A DNA stretch of 64,000 bases from Tolypeutes matacus (GCA_026826555.1 JAKSZT010040235.1:538999-602998); one strand, 5' to 3'; counted from the stretch's first letter, positions 40,201-52,789 are shown. A program made the numbers and translations. The notes: generated by a model from the letters alone, not told the origin.

Positions 40201-43200
40201 TTGCAACCATGAGGGTGAGAGCCCAGGCTAACCATGGCAGGCAGGCAGCAGGAGCTGGTTCTTTGTTCCTGCGTTGATACTTGGGCCCCTTTTCTGTCTG
40301 TTGCAGCCTCAGGCAATTGTAAAGCACACGGAATAGCAATCCCGACTCTACCTGGGCATGAAGGGGCAGCTGGCATACAGGCCCGCGGGTATGCCCCAGA
40401 GCCAGGCGGCCTCATGTCCTCACTCGGAGAGGGACGCTGAGGCTCGTCCTAAGAGGGCTGCAGGGGTGGCTCTCAGAGCCGGGCCAGCCCCTACCTCTGC
40501 ACTGTCAGCTCAGGGGATGCACCAGGACAAGGAGAAGGACAGCCAGGGTCAGGGGTGTGCCTAGCCTGGCTCCATTGACAGGTGGGCAACTCAGGTCCCC
40601 CAGACGAGAGGACAAGTCCGAGACCAGATGCCAGTCACTGCCTTTTCCCAGCCTTCCTCTCCTCTGTGAGCTGGGAGCAAATCCCCAAAAACGTCCAAAC
40701 CCCAGGGCCACAGGGAGACAGGAAAGGGGCCGTGGGGGAATGTCTCTCTGCAGTGCTAGGGAGGTGAGGCAGAGGAGCATGCACTGGACAGCAGACAGAC
40801 AGATGGACAGGCACACAGAGGGGGTCTCCATCCTTCTTCATAACATGAGGTGGGGTCCGCCTGCTGGGTGGACACTGGTCGGGAGAGTTAGCACTTGGAG
40901 GGACCCCATGCTCCCCCTTCCCACCCCTGACCTGGCCGGACACACCTGCCCAGCTGTGTCCTGGCTCCCGGGGCTCCTTCCTGGGGTTCGCCCAGCTCCC
41001 CGTACACGGGGTCTGCTGCTGGGGGCACAAAGGCCGAATGGGAAAGTGGGGATGACAGTCTGCTTGGCCAGCCGGTCGCCCCTCCTCAGGCACCGCGGCC
41101 CCTGCCCACTCGCTCCTGGGCCCCGGCCGGGCAGGGCAGCCAGATGTTCTTCCTGTGAAGTGGGGAGGTTTGCGGGGACAAACGTGGGCTTAGGCCAGAG
41201 CCCGGGCAGTGGAAGCGCTTCATGGGCATCTGCTACCAGGAGCTTTTTGACCCCTTCATTTTTCAGACAAGGATCTGGGGCCTGGAGGCAGCAAGGTGGC
41301 CTGGAAAGGGACAAGGCGTCTGATTCTGCCCCCCACACCGGGGAGACACACAGTGACCTCGGCTTCCAGGCACCTGGGGCCCCCCACTCCTGCAGCTGCT
41401 GGGGCTGGCTGGGCCGGGGGGACCTGGCGGGGGGAAGCGGGGGCCCGGGCCCGGGTGTCCCTGTCCAGCAGACGCCCGCGCCCGCCCTGCCAGCCTGGCG
41501 ACTCTGCCTCGCGCGGCCGCGGCCAACTATTTGTGGGCCGCTAAGTAGCACAGCAGCTGCCCTTCGTGTGACACGACGCTTTTCCGGCCGGCCGGCGCTC
41601 CTGGCCTGAGCAGTGCTGAGCTCCGTCTGGCCGTCCCTGCTTCCCCACCCGTCTCCCTGCGTGTCCTGGCCGGCAGGCGGCCGGGTCAGGCCGGGACCTC
41701 TCGGGCCCGATGTTCAGACAGAGCCCGCGTGGAGCGCCCAGGGCTGCGGCCCCCCGCAGGGTTATGTTTGGCCCTCGCGCTGGCTGCGGACTCCCTGCCA
41801 GAAGCAATTACTGAATTTTCATCTTGTTTTGCTGCCGGTTTAGAGTATGTCAAAAATGTTCTGCGGGGAGAGCTGGGGCACGCGGGTGTGTGTGTTGGGG
41901 GGGGCAGGGGATCAGGGGCCCAGCTGTGGCCGGGTCCCCGGGGAGGAGCTCTTGGGGGTCACTGGGGAGACAGAGGCGGGGGGGAGTGCGGCTGAGGGCT
42001 GGTCTGTTTCTAGGTATTTACGGTTGTCCCTTGTCAGAGCTCTTCGGGTGCTAGACCATGTGCTGTGCACTTGGGAGCCTGGGGGTTATCCTTGTCCATA
42101 TTACAAAAGGGGAAACTGAGGCTCAGGGTCACGTGCAGCTTGCCGAGGTCAGGCTGGCTCCCGCGTCCCCCCTCTGGCTTGGTGAGCTGCCACCTTCCTC
42201 TGGCTCAGGGTGAGCTGGGGACAGGGGTTGCTGAGAGGAGCCAGGCTGGGACTGCCCCCGGTTCCCTCTCCCCACTGAAGGGTGTGCTCGGCGTAACTGG
42301 GAAAGCCAGCCCAGGGCCCCTCGCGCCCCCAACTCTGGAGACCCCCCCGGCCACGGGCAGAAGAAAGAAGATTAGCAGGAAGGGGGGTCCCTCCCCAGGT
42401 CCTTGGCCTGATCCAGCCACTGCCCTGGGGGAGGAGGGAGCTTTGGATGCCCATCCCCTCTGCCCAGCCTCACTGCCCACCCCAGGGGCTTCCAGGAGGT
42501 GCTTCCAGCCAGAAGGCAGGGGTGGGGCTCAGCCAGGGAGAGGGACTGGGGCTCCAGTAGACAGGCTGGGAACCTGAGCCTTGCTGGCCGGTTTGCAGAT
42601 GGCAGTGTGTGGTCAGTGTCCGCGAGGGGCGCAGGGAGGCCAGGCAGGGCCCCACCTGTGCAGTGACTGCCGCCTCTGCCTCTTCTTCTCGGGGTGCAGA
42701 AAGCGGCCTCTGCATTTGCTTGGCCCATCCCTGTGGCTGCTCTGGGAGGGGGGCCAGGAGGGGAACCCACTCTGCAGAGGCTGCAGCCGAGGCGCAGAGA
42801 AAGTGTGCGTGTGTACATGTCTGTGTACGATGCACGTACACGCCTGTGCATCATCATGCTTCGACACGGCCATGCCACTTTACATTCGACGGGCCCGTGG
42901 CTGCTGGCGTGGCCTCCGCTGGCTCATCAAGGGCTCACTGAGCGCACTCAGTGCCCAGCTCTGCGCCCTGCCTTTGGGGAGCTCCCAGTCTGGGGGTGGG
43001 GGCGGGGGGCGGCCGCAGGAAGAGAGGCCAGAGCCCTCCGCAGGGGTGGCGCACCCAGGGGCGTGCACGGGGAGTGTCCTGGACCCAGCCCGGAGCAGGA
43101 CGCAAGGAGGCGTCCTGGAGGAGGTGACACCTGCACTGGGTGTGGTGGCAGGTATGGGGCGACACCCAACACCAACGTGGCCTGGTGCTGGGTGTTGGGG

Positions 43201-43283
43201 AGGGGGTCAAGGGCAGCAGCAGGGTCAAGGGCAAGGGGTCAGGCTGCAGAGAGCGGGGCCCAGCAAACACAGGGAGGGCGGGG
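37241..43283. other. Unique GC-rich intergenic DNA
   Basis: No supported gene. Contains a CCCT/CCTT simple repeat at 38519-38565, MIRs (entered separately), and less GC-rich repeat-free islands at 39180-39450 and 41540-41860. Long ORFs here run through compositionally biased DNA on both strands and lack splice or homology support. Confidence 0.6.
39790..39925 (+). repeat. MIR SINE
   Basis: AGCTGTGTGACCTTGGGAAA, then GTCAATCAACCTCTGAGTC, is a clear MIR core in plus sense. Another copy, in reverse sense, is at 42085-42165 (AAAGGGGAAACTGAGGCTCA). Confidence 0.85.
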
Positions 43284-43642
43284 GCCTGCACATGTGCATG
43301 GGTGCTGTGTGCCTGCGTGTGCACATATGTGTGCTGTGTGCCTGTGTGTGCACACACATGTGCTGTGTGTCTCTGTGTGCTGTGTGTCTGCGTGTGCACA
43401 CACGTGTGCTGCGTGTCTGCCTGCGTGTGCACGTGTGTGCGCGTGTGCACACGTGTGTGTCTGTGTGCATGTGCACACGTGTGTCGGTGTGTGCACATGC
43501 GTGTCTTTGTGCATGTGCACACGTGTGTGTCTGTGTGTCTGTGTATGCATGCATGTGTGCTGTGTGTCTGCGTGTGCACGCGTGTGTGCTGTGTGCATGT
43601 GCACCCGTGTGTGGTGTATGCTGTGTGCCTGTGTTCACAGGG
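43284..43642. repeat. TG/CA-rich compound minisatellite
   Basis: Alternating purine-pyrimidine units such as TGTGTGCACACACGTGTGCT and GTGTGTCTGCGTGTGCAC in variable 20-50 bp arrangements. Both strands stay open by composition and give spurious His/Thr or Cys/Val-rich ORFs. The alternation favours Z-DNA and slippage. A shorter TGTG/TGCA stretch lies at 42800-42850. Confidence 0.93.
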
Positions 43643-46600
43643 CCTGGGTCAGGCTCTCAGGGGTTCCCGTCGCCCTGAACAGACCCACGCGCTGCGAATC
43701 CTGGCGCACTTCCAGGGGGAAGCAGCTGGCTCACCTGCCCCTCCCGCCCTCCGCCGTCTGAAGGCTTCATCTCGGAAGAATGCAGGAGGCCGTCCGAGAG
43801 GCTTGGCCAGCATCAGCTCCGTGGCCCAGGGGGCCGGTGTGAACTGGAGCCCCGGGTCGCGCTCTCGCTGCTGGCTCTGCAGGTCCTGGCGTGAGCAGTT
43901 CCTCGGTCGCGGTCCCGGGGGCCGGCGAGCCAGCTGCCGGAGGAAATGGCTCCTCTGAGAAGGGCCTGCTCCTTCTCGCAGATAAGGCCTGGGGTTTGCT
44001 TTCTCAGGCCCGGAGGATGGACGCCAGGTCCCCACTGTCCTTAACGGGGTGGGATGGAGACTCTGGACATTCCAGGGAGCCGCGTGAGGAGGGGCTGCCG
44101 GCCGGCAGGGCAGGGGTCCTGTGCCCCCGGCTGAGCTGAGGGCAGGGCTGGGGTGAGCTCCAGGGCTTGGCGCTCCTACACCACCCCCAGGACACGGAGC
44201 CCTTGTCAGCTCCGGAGCCGCCAACCCTGGCCGGCGGCTGCCCCCCACGCTCTGCCTGGCTGCTCTCTCTCCAACCCCCCCCACTCACCACTGCCCTCCA
44301 GGGTCCTGTGGGAGAAGCCGAGGAGGAAGCATCAAGGCCAGCTCGACTGCACGGAGGCCGCAGCCGGAGTCACTTTTTGTAGACGAGACGTGGGGCTCGT
44401 GGCCGCATGGTGAGCTGGGGAAGCTCTTCTGATTTATGCTCTGTGGCCCCCTGGCAGCAAACGGCACCTCTCCAGGAAAGCCTTCCTGGATTTCTCCCAG
44501 CCTGGAGCTCACAAGTCCCCGTGTGGGACTATTGGGCAGCCAATTGCGTTCCCTCTCGCATTGTCTGCTTGACAGGTCTTGCTGGTGAGACTGCCCCGTG
44601 CAGGGGCTGCGTGTGCGACCCCCGAAGCCCACCGCTGGGAAGCGCGGCCAGCGAGTGGCAACCTCCCGGGGCCTGGCGCTGCTGAGCTGGGCGGAGACGC
44701 CTCTCCGGGGGGCTGCTACACTCTGCATCCTTGTGAGGTTGGAGGTGGCAGGTGCTGGCGCCTGCCGTGGCCCTTCAGAGATGCTCTCTGCTCCCCCCTG
44801 CCTCCGTACCCGCCTTTCCACAAGACTCTTACGGATCAGAAGGAAAGCTGAGTGCCCACTCAGCCCCCTCTGGTGTTGCCGGGGAATCGGCCCCCTCCCT
44901 GGCCTGCCCTCCTTCACCCTGACTCTTCTCCTTTCTGCTTTTTGCAAAGCCCGGAGAGAAGGCATCTAGATGGGGTGCTCCATGGGGGCTCTGGCCCCCG
45001 CAGTGGTGGGGCAGGGGGCTTCTGCTCTGAAGACACTCTGGCTTTGAGAGCTCTCCCAGGGGCTCTTGGAAGAAGGGCTCACCCAAAAGAGTCCCCCAGG
45101 TCTGTGGGGAGCTGGCCCCCCGCCTCTCTCTGGGCGGCCAATATTTCAAAACATGTAGCACCCCAGACGGTGGCTATGGGAGCCCCCCTGAGGGTACAGG
45201 GCCCACCCCGTCTTGGGGCAGTCTTGCAGAAGTAAGAGAGGCTCCTGATACCTGAGGTCCAAGGTTCCAGTGCTTTCCCCAATCTAACCGAAGTGCCTCA
45301 TGCTTCAAATGAGTTGCACTACCTCTTAGGGAGAGCAGAAGGAGGTCTCAAGGACTTGGCAACCTCTGCAGTTTCCTCCGTGTGAGAGAGGGGTACGGTC
45401 CAGGGCAGCGCTCACTCTTCGGGGCCTCTGGTCACCCCCCCCCCCAGAGCTGGCCCCACATGCAGACTCGATGGCCTGGAACAGGCCTCCGGGCTCTGGG
45501 AGACAGAGCTGCAGCTGCCTTGGCCTTCCCTCCGTCCAGAGCTGAAAACTCCCGCCAGCCGGCTGGGGGTGGGGCCGCTGGCCGAGACTGCGGAAAGGCT
45601 TCCTGGGGCTTGGCCGATAGGCCGGGCCGGCGGCCCTCCCGAGCAGGGCCCCCTCCAGGGAGCTCCTGTCCACCGTGTCTGGGCTCAGGCTGACCCTGTG
45701 GTCTGCGATGTGGACAGACTTGGGAAGAGACCAGGAAGCCTTGCACAAGAAGGCGTTGACGGGAGCTTGTAAGGGGAGACCAGAAGGCTCCCAGAGGTGC
45801 TCGCACAAGTCCAGTGCTGCTGGAACACGGGTGCTGCAGTGCCCGGGGGCAGCGGGGGCTGGGCCCTGGAGCCCCCCTGCCTGGCTCGAATCCTGTTGAC
45901 CTAGACCTTGACCGTGGCATGTCACCCAACTTCCCTGTGCCTCGGTTCCCTCAGCTGGGAAATGGGACGGGACCGGCACCTGCCACTCAGGGCGGCTGTG
46001 AGCGTGGCCCCGGCGTGTTGGTGCATGCGGCGGGCTTTGACTGGCAGAGGAAAATGCCTGCGCGCCTGACGATTTTGTTTTCTTGCTCGTCTCTACGGTC
46101 TAATTTTTCTTCAGCTCATAGGAGTGACTGGGGCTACTTTTGAAAAGTAGATTATGTTTCTGAACACACAGACTCATCAACCACTTGTGAGTTGCTTGTG
46201 TAATAAAGTAAAAAAAAAAAAAGGGAAAAAAATACCCGAAATGGCTCAGGTTCACACACAGGGATGGGGTGTCGGCCGCCGCACGGCTGAGCACCGGAGA
46301 TGCTAGAGGACGCAGGGTCCTGCTCTCGGGGAGCTCAGCCCGGGGGCAGCTGGTGACTGTGGAAGAGGTGGAGTTGATGGGTGGGGGGCAGGGGGGCAGG
46401 AAGGACCCCGTGGGGGGAGCAGCTGCTCAGCACGTAGGGGCACACCCGGGGGGGGCATGGGTGTGTGCACACACACGGGGTAGAGGCCGTGCTGGGGGTG
46501 GGGGTTGGGACAGAATGGGAGACGAGGCTGGGGGCCGTACGGGCCAGCGGGAGCGCTGGAGCAGGGGGTGAGGCCGTGAGGGCGGGTGGTGACGCGGCTG

Positions 46601-47360
46601 GCCGCAGTGCGCTGTAGGGGTGGTGGGACGAGGGCAGCTCCCCTGGCCCCACTCAGGGCTTCTCATCTGGGGGAGGGCTGAGCCCGCGGGGGTCCCGGGG
46701 CCAGGCTCTGCCGATTTCACGATTCTCAGGGTGGCTCCGGAGCAGGTTGACCAGCACTGCAGGGTGGGGTTCTACAAGTTGCAAAACCCTTTCCCACCTC
46801 TGCCCCCCCAACCTGGGAAGGCACCAGGGTCTGAAAGGTTTCCAGGCAAAAAGCTTACACGCTCCTCTGGTCTGGGCCTGGAGAGGTCCTCCGACCCCAA
46901 GGATGGGGCTGGGGGAGCAGCTTAGTCAGGCTGGGACGGGGCCAGCCAAGCCCCAGGACACGCCGTCCCCTGGCCTCCTGGGGCGTGGCCCATGCTGGGA
47001 GTGGCGTCTGGCCTTGTGTTACCGGGGAGCCAGGGCAGCGGCCTCAGGACGCAGCTGTGCCCAGATGTTCCCCGGATGACACCATCCAGAAAGCCTACCC
47101 TGTCCCTGGCAGCTCTGCTGACCAGGGGACGCCCCTGCCACAGGTGTCGGGGCCCTCTTGGGCCCATGACCTCAGGTTACAGGGCAGAGGTCAAGAACTG
47201 TGTGACTTGCAGAGTTTTGGGGCATACATTGACCTCCTAAAGCCCTCCCAGGCACCCCCGGGGTTGAAGCAGGTTTGCTGATCTCAGCTCTGAGGCCATC
47301 TTTGCTCAGACTTGTGAAGTAAGGAAAGACCCTGGCGTCCAGCATAACAGCCCTGAGTTG
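43643..47360. other. Unique intergenic DNA with MIR remnants
   Basis: No supported gene. MIR-like piece at 45890-46000 (CCCAACTTCCCTGTGCCTCG, then GTTCC). AATAAAG followed by an A-run at 46200-46222 looks like the end of an old retroposed sequence, but no parent is recognisable. Confidence 0.55.
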
Positions 47361-47365
47361 CCTGT

Positions 47366-48106
47366 TGTATTAGTCAGCCAAAGGGGTGCTAATGTGAAAC
47401 ACCAAAAATGGGCTGGTCTTTATAAAGGGTGTTTATTTGGGGTAGAAGTCCACAGATACCAGGCCATAAAGCCTTAAGTTTCCTTCTCTCACCACATTCC
47501 ACTGCCACGTGTTAGAGCAAGACAGCTGCCGACGTTTGCCAGGGTTCAGGCTTCTGGGGTTCCTCTCTTCCCGGGGCTGCGTTTCTCTCCGGGCTTAGCT
47601 CCTGTTTCCTCCACAAGGTCAGCTGTAGACTATCAGGTGAACGGCTCACTTCTCTTCTCCTGGGGCCTTCTTTCCAACATCAAAACTCCGACATCAAAAT
47701 TGCTTCTCATGGGAAGCGGCTGTGGCTCAATCAGTGGGGCTCCCGTTTACCATATGGGAGGCCCCGGGTTCGGTTCCCGGGGCCTCCTGGTGAAGGCAAG
47801 CCCGCCCGCACGGCGTGGTTAGCTGACCCAGCGAGCACAAGCAGCAAGGGGGGGATAAATGAATAAATAAATAAAATCTTAAAAAACAAAAAACAAACAA
47901 AAAAAACTGCTCCCTCTGTCCTTTGCCTTGCCTTTTATATTCGATTCCTACCCCCACCAAGGGGTGGGGCTCAACCCCCTACTAATGTGGCCCAGTTAAC
48001 GCCCTCATCATAACTTAATCACACCCAGATTAACAGATCAGTTTACAAGCATGATCCAATTATATTTTTGGAATTCATAATTACATCAAACTGCCAAACA
48101 GCTACA
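47366..48106 (-). mobile_element. ERV-L-like solo LTR (family A) with SINE insertion
   Basis: Plus strand starts TGTATTAGTCAGCC and ends GCCAAACAGCTACA. LTR sense is minus; AATAAA complement TTTATT at 47432-47437. Five-bp flanks CCTGT (47361-47365) and CCTAT (48107-48111) differ by one base. Colinear with 32306-32827 apart from the SINE at 47709-47905. Confidence 0.87.
47709..47905 (+). mobile_element. DAS-type SINE inside the LTR
   Basis: GGGAAGCGGCTGTGGCTCAA, box-B-like GGGTTCGGTTCCCGG, body AAGCCCGCCCGCACGGCGTG, and an AATAAATAAATAAA-rich tail. Interrupts the LTR relative to its sister at 32306. Being inserted in an LTR with nearly intact flanks, it is comparatively recent. Confidence 0.92.
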
Positions 48107-48111
48107 CCTAT

Positions 48112-48734
48112 CATGGCCGCCAAGGCCTCTGACGGAGAGAGCTCAGCTTGTGCTGTGCCCTGTGCTGTGAACCCAGGACACTTGTCCCATAAGATCTTAC
48201 CTGAGTCCTGCCCGGAGCCTTTGCCACCAAAGGTGCGGAGGGAGAGACCGTGGCCTGTGCTCTGACGTCAGCTCGGCCACGGACCCCGGGCCAGCCACAG
48301 GCCTTCTCTGCGCCTTGGGGCTCCCACATGTTTGGTGGGCTCTCTCTCGCCACTGCCTCCCAGAGGTAGGGTGTCCCGGCCTGGTTCCCCCCGAAAGGCC
48401 AGTGTGGATGGACGGGGGTCTCTCTGGAGGCACAGAGCCTGTGGTCCCTGCCGTCAGGCCTGGGGCCGGTTCCTCCTGGCGCGCCTGCGAGGGGGATTCC
48501 TGGCAGCCTCCTCCACTCCCTCCCGCACCCGCTCACCCTGGAATGTAAGTGTTACAGGGACTGGGAGGCAGTTTGCCTTATCACTGCTCCCTCTTCAGGG
48601 CCTCAACAGTGCCTGGCAGATAAGAGAAGCTCAGTAAATAGTCAGCGAATGAACGAATGAATGGGTGAACGAACAAATGAATTCGCCAATTATTGCCTTG
48701 TTTGTTGAGAAGGGCAGAGCATGGACCTGGAGGA
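48112..48734. other. Unassigned unique sequence
   Basis: No recognised gene or repeat. ORFs on both strands have no supporting splice or homology signs. A run of GAATGAACGAATGAATG at 48646-48665 is a short simple repeat. Confidence 0.5.
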
Positions 48735-48842
48735 AGGCTTCCTGGGTTCCCAGATTTGAATCTATGATCTCTTGGCTGGGTGGCCTTGGGGGAGTTATTT
48801 AAATCTCTTGCTTCAGTTTCCTTATTTGTAAAATAAATGTAA
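48735..48842. repeat. MIR SINE
   Basis: GGGTGGCCTTGGGGGAGTTA, then CTTGCTTCAGTTTCCTTATTT, followed by GTAAAATAAATG, is the usual MIR 3' half. Confidence 0.8.
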
Positions 48843-48844
48843 AA

Positions 48845-50494
48845 GTTTTCTGTTCCCATCAATATGGCCAATAAGATACCTGTATAAACCTTCCCACTAA
48901 AAACAACAACAAATGCTGGATAAAATAGAAACAAACAAAAAAAACACAAACAATCCATTATCACGAGCTGGCCAGGAAGTTAGGATCAGACCAGGGAAGG
49001 AGAAAAGGTGGGACCCAGAGAGAAACGGGGAGCACCAAAGCTGGTTTTTGCTTTGAGGGCATTTGCTTTGTGACGGGAAGGAAGAGGACACTGTTTCATA
49101 TCTGAAACAAAAAACTGACTGCATTGTTTGCTAAGCAGGGGAGAGCTGTAGGTTTAAGTCTCAGACTCTCCAAACAAAGCAAATTGCTGATCTTACCTAG
49201 AGATCTCGGACCAGTGGAGCCCAGGGATGCGAAGGCTTTCAAAAGTGCAAGTGGAGTTGGTCTTAGGGACTGGCTGATCTTCAGCTATGGGGACATAGTT
49301 TGGGGAGTGGGAGTTTGGGGGTGGAGGGTGGCTGTTGCCGACAAGGTTAACTGAAGTGAGTGGATACCAATAGATTGGGGTGAATTTAGAGCCAGTTCTG
49401 GGGCTTCCTTGTTGTTGCTATGGCTGAAAACAATCTGTCTTTTCATTTTGAATTAGATAATTGGAACTTTTGATTCTCACAGGTAAAACTGAGAACCATT
49501 TTTTGTTACCTTTGGAGCTAGGGGACAGAAGACAAAGGCGAGCGCCTGGCCAAGTTGGGGAGTCTAATGGAAGAAAACCTCCTTGAAACTGGAACTCCAA
49601 GATAAACTCAGTGTCACGGTGAACTAGAAAATCCACCCCTCCTCTAACTACTGCAACGATGCTGCCTGTCTCAAGCCTTGGTGCTGGGTGGAGGAGGGAA
49701 AACAGCTCTCCAAGAATTAACCATCTTCAGCTGGTCCTCGTGCATGTGTGTAGCTCGAATTCACCTTCCATCAGTTACCCCCAAACCTCAAACAGGAGAT
49801 TTTAGTGTAAAGTATTTTTGGACCAGTAGTGTCCCAGTTGTCTGACAAAAACAAGTGTAGACTCTTTCTGGAGGAAACTGCCTTTATCTCAGGCCTCAGA
49901 AAATTTCCATGGAAGTCTACAGCAAATGAGCAGTACAGAGTAAAATATAACAAGGAAAGGCACCATGAATGAAAACCAAGAGAAACAATAGGCAGTAGAA
50001 TCAGATCAACCAAAACAAAAGCCAAAAAAAAAAAAAAACCTTTGAATGTTGGAGATATCAGATCTAGAAAATAAAATGAATACATTTAATATAAGAAATA
50101 AAAAAGGCTTGAATACATTAAAGAACAAGCATATTTGAAAAAGAACTGAACATAACTCCTAGAAATAAAAAAGCATAATACCTGAAATTAAAAACTCAGA
50201 GAATGATTTACAACAGTTTAGCCAGGGAATGAGTGAACTGAAGTCTAAGGCAAAAGAAATGGGGAAAATTGCACTGTGAGATCAAGAATTGGACAATATG
50301 AAATAGATAATAGAAAACATGGAGAATAGCACGAGAAGGTAAAACATCTGGCTAATTGGAGTTCCAGAAAGTGAAGAGATAGAGAAAATGGGGACAGGAG
50401 AGACATTTGAAGAGGATTATGGCTGAAATCATTCCAGATCTGATGAAAGATAGCTACGCACAAATTTGAGAAGCCCAGTGAAACTTGAGAAAAT
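48845..50494 (+). repeat. Ancient half-L1/L1 ORF1-like remnant, first part
   Basis: A-rich plus-strand sequence. Phrases such as TGGCTAATTGGAGTTCCAGA, then AAGTGAAGAG, and GAAATCATTCCAGATCTGAT correspond to the ORF1 region of old L1/HAL1 elements. Many stops. Continues at 51162 after an LTR insertion. Confidence 0.65.
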
Positions 50495-50499
50495 TAAAG

Positions 50500-51156
50500 T
50501 GTGGCAGTTTGAGATTATTTATGAATTCCAAAAAGAGAGATTATGTTTATAAACTGGTCTGTTTCTCTGGGCATGATACCCTTTGATTGTATTAGATTCA
50601 GCTGAGATGCCTTTGATTACATTATGTTAAGATTAGGGCTTTGATTCAACCATGTCATCAAGGTGACTCAGTTTGAGTCCCCGCCCCCTTTGTGGGCTAC
50701 TTAAATGGACAACCAATCAAGGAGACACCCAGAAGTAGATACACAGAGAAGATACACAGAGGAAGAGAGACAGCTCCATAGACACAGGAGAGGACCTGGG
50801 AAGAGAGATGTGCCATTAGCCTGATAGTTTACAGCTGACCTTGTAAAGAGACCAGAGCAGCTGAGCCCAGAAAGAAACAAGCCCTGGGAAGAGATGAGCC
50901 TTATTCCAGCCTACGGCTGAGATTGGAAGAAGCTGGACCCATGGAGCCTTAAAAGGAAAGAGGAAGGTGGAATCCTCATAGACATCTCCTGCCATCCTGC
51001 TTCAACATGTGGTAAGAGAGTTTGGTAAGGAAGTAACATTGAGTTGGACTCTTTAGAGTCTTGTAACTGTAAGCTTTTACCCCAAATAAATACCCTTTAT
51101 AAAAGCCAAAAGATTTCTGGTACTTTGCATCAGCACCCCTTTGGCAGACTAATACA
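50500..51156 (+). mobile_element. ERV-L-like solo LTR (family A), plus orientation, perfect TSD
   Basis: Starts TGTGGCAGTTTGAGATTATT and ends GGCAGACTAATACA, 657 bp. AATAAA at 51085-51090. Perfect 5-bp duplication TAAAG at 50495-50499 and 51157-51161. Inserted into the half-L1-like remnant and in the opposite orientation to the other two family members. Confidence 0.9.
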
Positions 51157-51161
51157 TAAAG

Positions 51162-52520
51162 GAAAAGGAATCCACATCTAGTCACATTGGAGTGAAAATG
51201 CAGAGCACCAAAGACTAAAAGAAGACTTCACAAAGAGCCAGAGAGGAAATACAGATTGCCTTCAGAGATCACTAAACTGAAAGCTTGCTTTCAATAGCAA
51301 CAATACAAGCTGGAAAATAGGTAAATAATGTCCTCAAATTGCTGAGAGAAAATGACTACCAACATAGCATTTCATATCCAGTGCAAAGGGGCAACATAAT
51401 GACATTATTAGGCAAATATATATTGAGAAATTGTTCCAAAAATAAGCCTTTGCTTGAGGAAGTTTAAAAGACATATTTGAGGCAGAAGAAAGTAACCCCA
51501 GCTGGAAGGGCTGTGGCCTAAGAAGGAAAGGAAAAAACAAAAATCGTCATACTTGTGGGTAAATATAAACAAACACTCACTGTAAAAATGTCTTGTGGGG
51601 TTTAAATAAAGAGAGAGTGAAAATGCAAGGGAATACTTCCTTTAAAACTTGGAGAGGCAAGGCTGGAAATTAAAAGTTCTAGTCTTTGTGATGTTTAGGA
51701 GGAAGGTAAAGAGATTCATTCACTTCAGACCTTGATAAGCTAAGTAATCACTAAAAGACTAGAAATAGAGTGTGTATAAATTCTAAAGGAATGAGAGAAA
51801 TGTGGAATAAAAAAACTCCAATCAATCCAAAATAAAGGAAGAAAGGAGAGAAAAAGAAGCACAGAAAAAGTGGGATAAATAAAAAGGACAAAATAAGATG
51901 GTAGAAATTAGTACAAATATATTGGTAATTATGCTAACTCAAAATTAATGAAATGTTCCAGTTACAAGATAATGAATTCCCATCAGATGAAAAGGACAAA
52001 ATCCAGTTATAAGCTCTTTATAAGAAACATATTGAAAACATAAGGGTACGAAAAGATAGAAAGTAAAATTTTATCTAAACTCTCTATAAAATACATTCAT
52101 AAAGAATGATTGTTCTGTAAACCTACAACTTCTCTAATCAAAAAATACTTTATCGGGGAGTGGATGTAGCTCAGTGGTTGAGCACCTGCTTCCCATATAT
52201 GAGGTTCTGGGTTCAATCCCTGGTACCTCCTAAAAACAAACAACAAAAAATTATTGCTAAAAAAAAGTTTATCCAAATACTAAGCCAGAGGAAGTTGGAA
52301 AGACTACATTTATATCAGAAAAATGTACTTTATGCCTGAAAGTATTACTAGAAATTAAGAGTTTATTGCTTGATGATGAAAAAGGCTTGATTTATCAGGA
52401 AGCCATAACTGTTCTTATCTTGATTGAACTTAATAATAAAACCTCAAAATAGATAAAGCAAAATTTGACAGAACTGTAAGGTGAAATCCACCATCAGAGT
52501 GGGAAATTTTAAAAAAGATG
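51162..52520 (+). repeat. Ancient half-L1/L1-like remnant, second part
   Basis: Continues the A-rich element: CATTTCATATCCAGTGCAAA, then AAGACATATTTGAGGCAGAA and similar. Highly diverged, no open frame. Carries a SINE at 52155. Confidence 0.6.
52155..52250 (+). mobile_element. DAS-type SINE
   Basis: GGGGAGTGGATGTAGCTCAG, box-B-like GGGTTCAATCCCTGG, then GGTACCTCC and an A-rich tail. Confidence 0.88.
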
Positions 52521-52785
52521 GCTTTTTGGAGGGATAATTTGCATACTATAAATTCACCAGTGAGATTTTGTAAATTTCCCTTGTGGTGTGGCCATCACCA
52601 CAGTCATTTCCGAATACACAAATCACCCCTAAAAGTCCCCTTGAGCATTTACAGTCAATCCTTGTTCCTATCCCCAACCCTAGAAACTGGATGATTCCAC
52701 TTGACATGAAATTTCTAGAAAAGGTAGAACCAGAGAGACAGAAACAGGTCAGCGTTGTCTTTTTGACTCTAGCCATCTGCGGTAG
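52521..52785 (-). repeat. Old LINE-1 3' fragment
   Basis: GGGATAATTTGCATACTATA, then AATTCACC, and TGGCCATCACCACAGTCA follow the common old L1 3' UTR pattern in minus sense. Confidence 0.6.
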
Positions 52786-52789
52786 TTTG

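Noticed and set aside
42581..43958. Several long overlapping ORFs on both strands
   Set aside because: All cross the TG/CA minisatellite, which has no stops in several frames. Products are Cys/Val or His/Thr repeats without family features.
46200..46225. AATAAAG followed by an A-run, as in a processed pseudogene
   Set aside because: No upstream sequence resembling any gene and no target duplication found.
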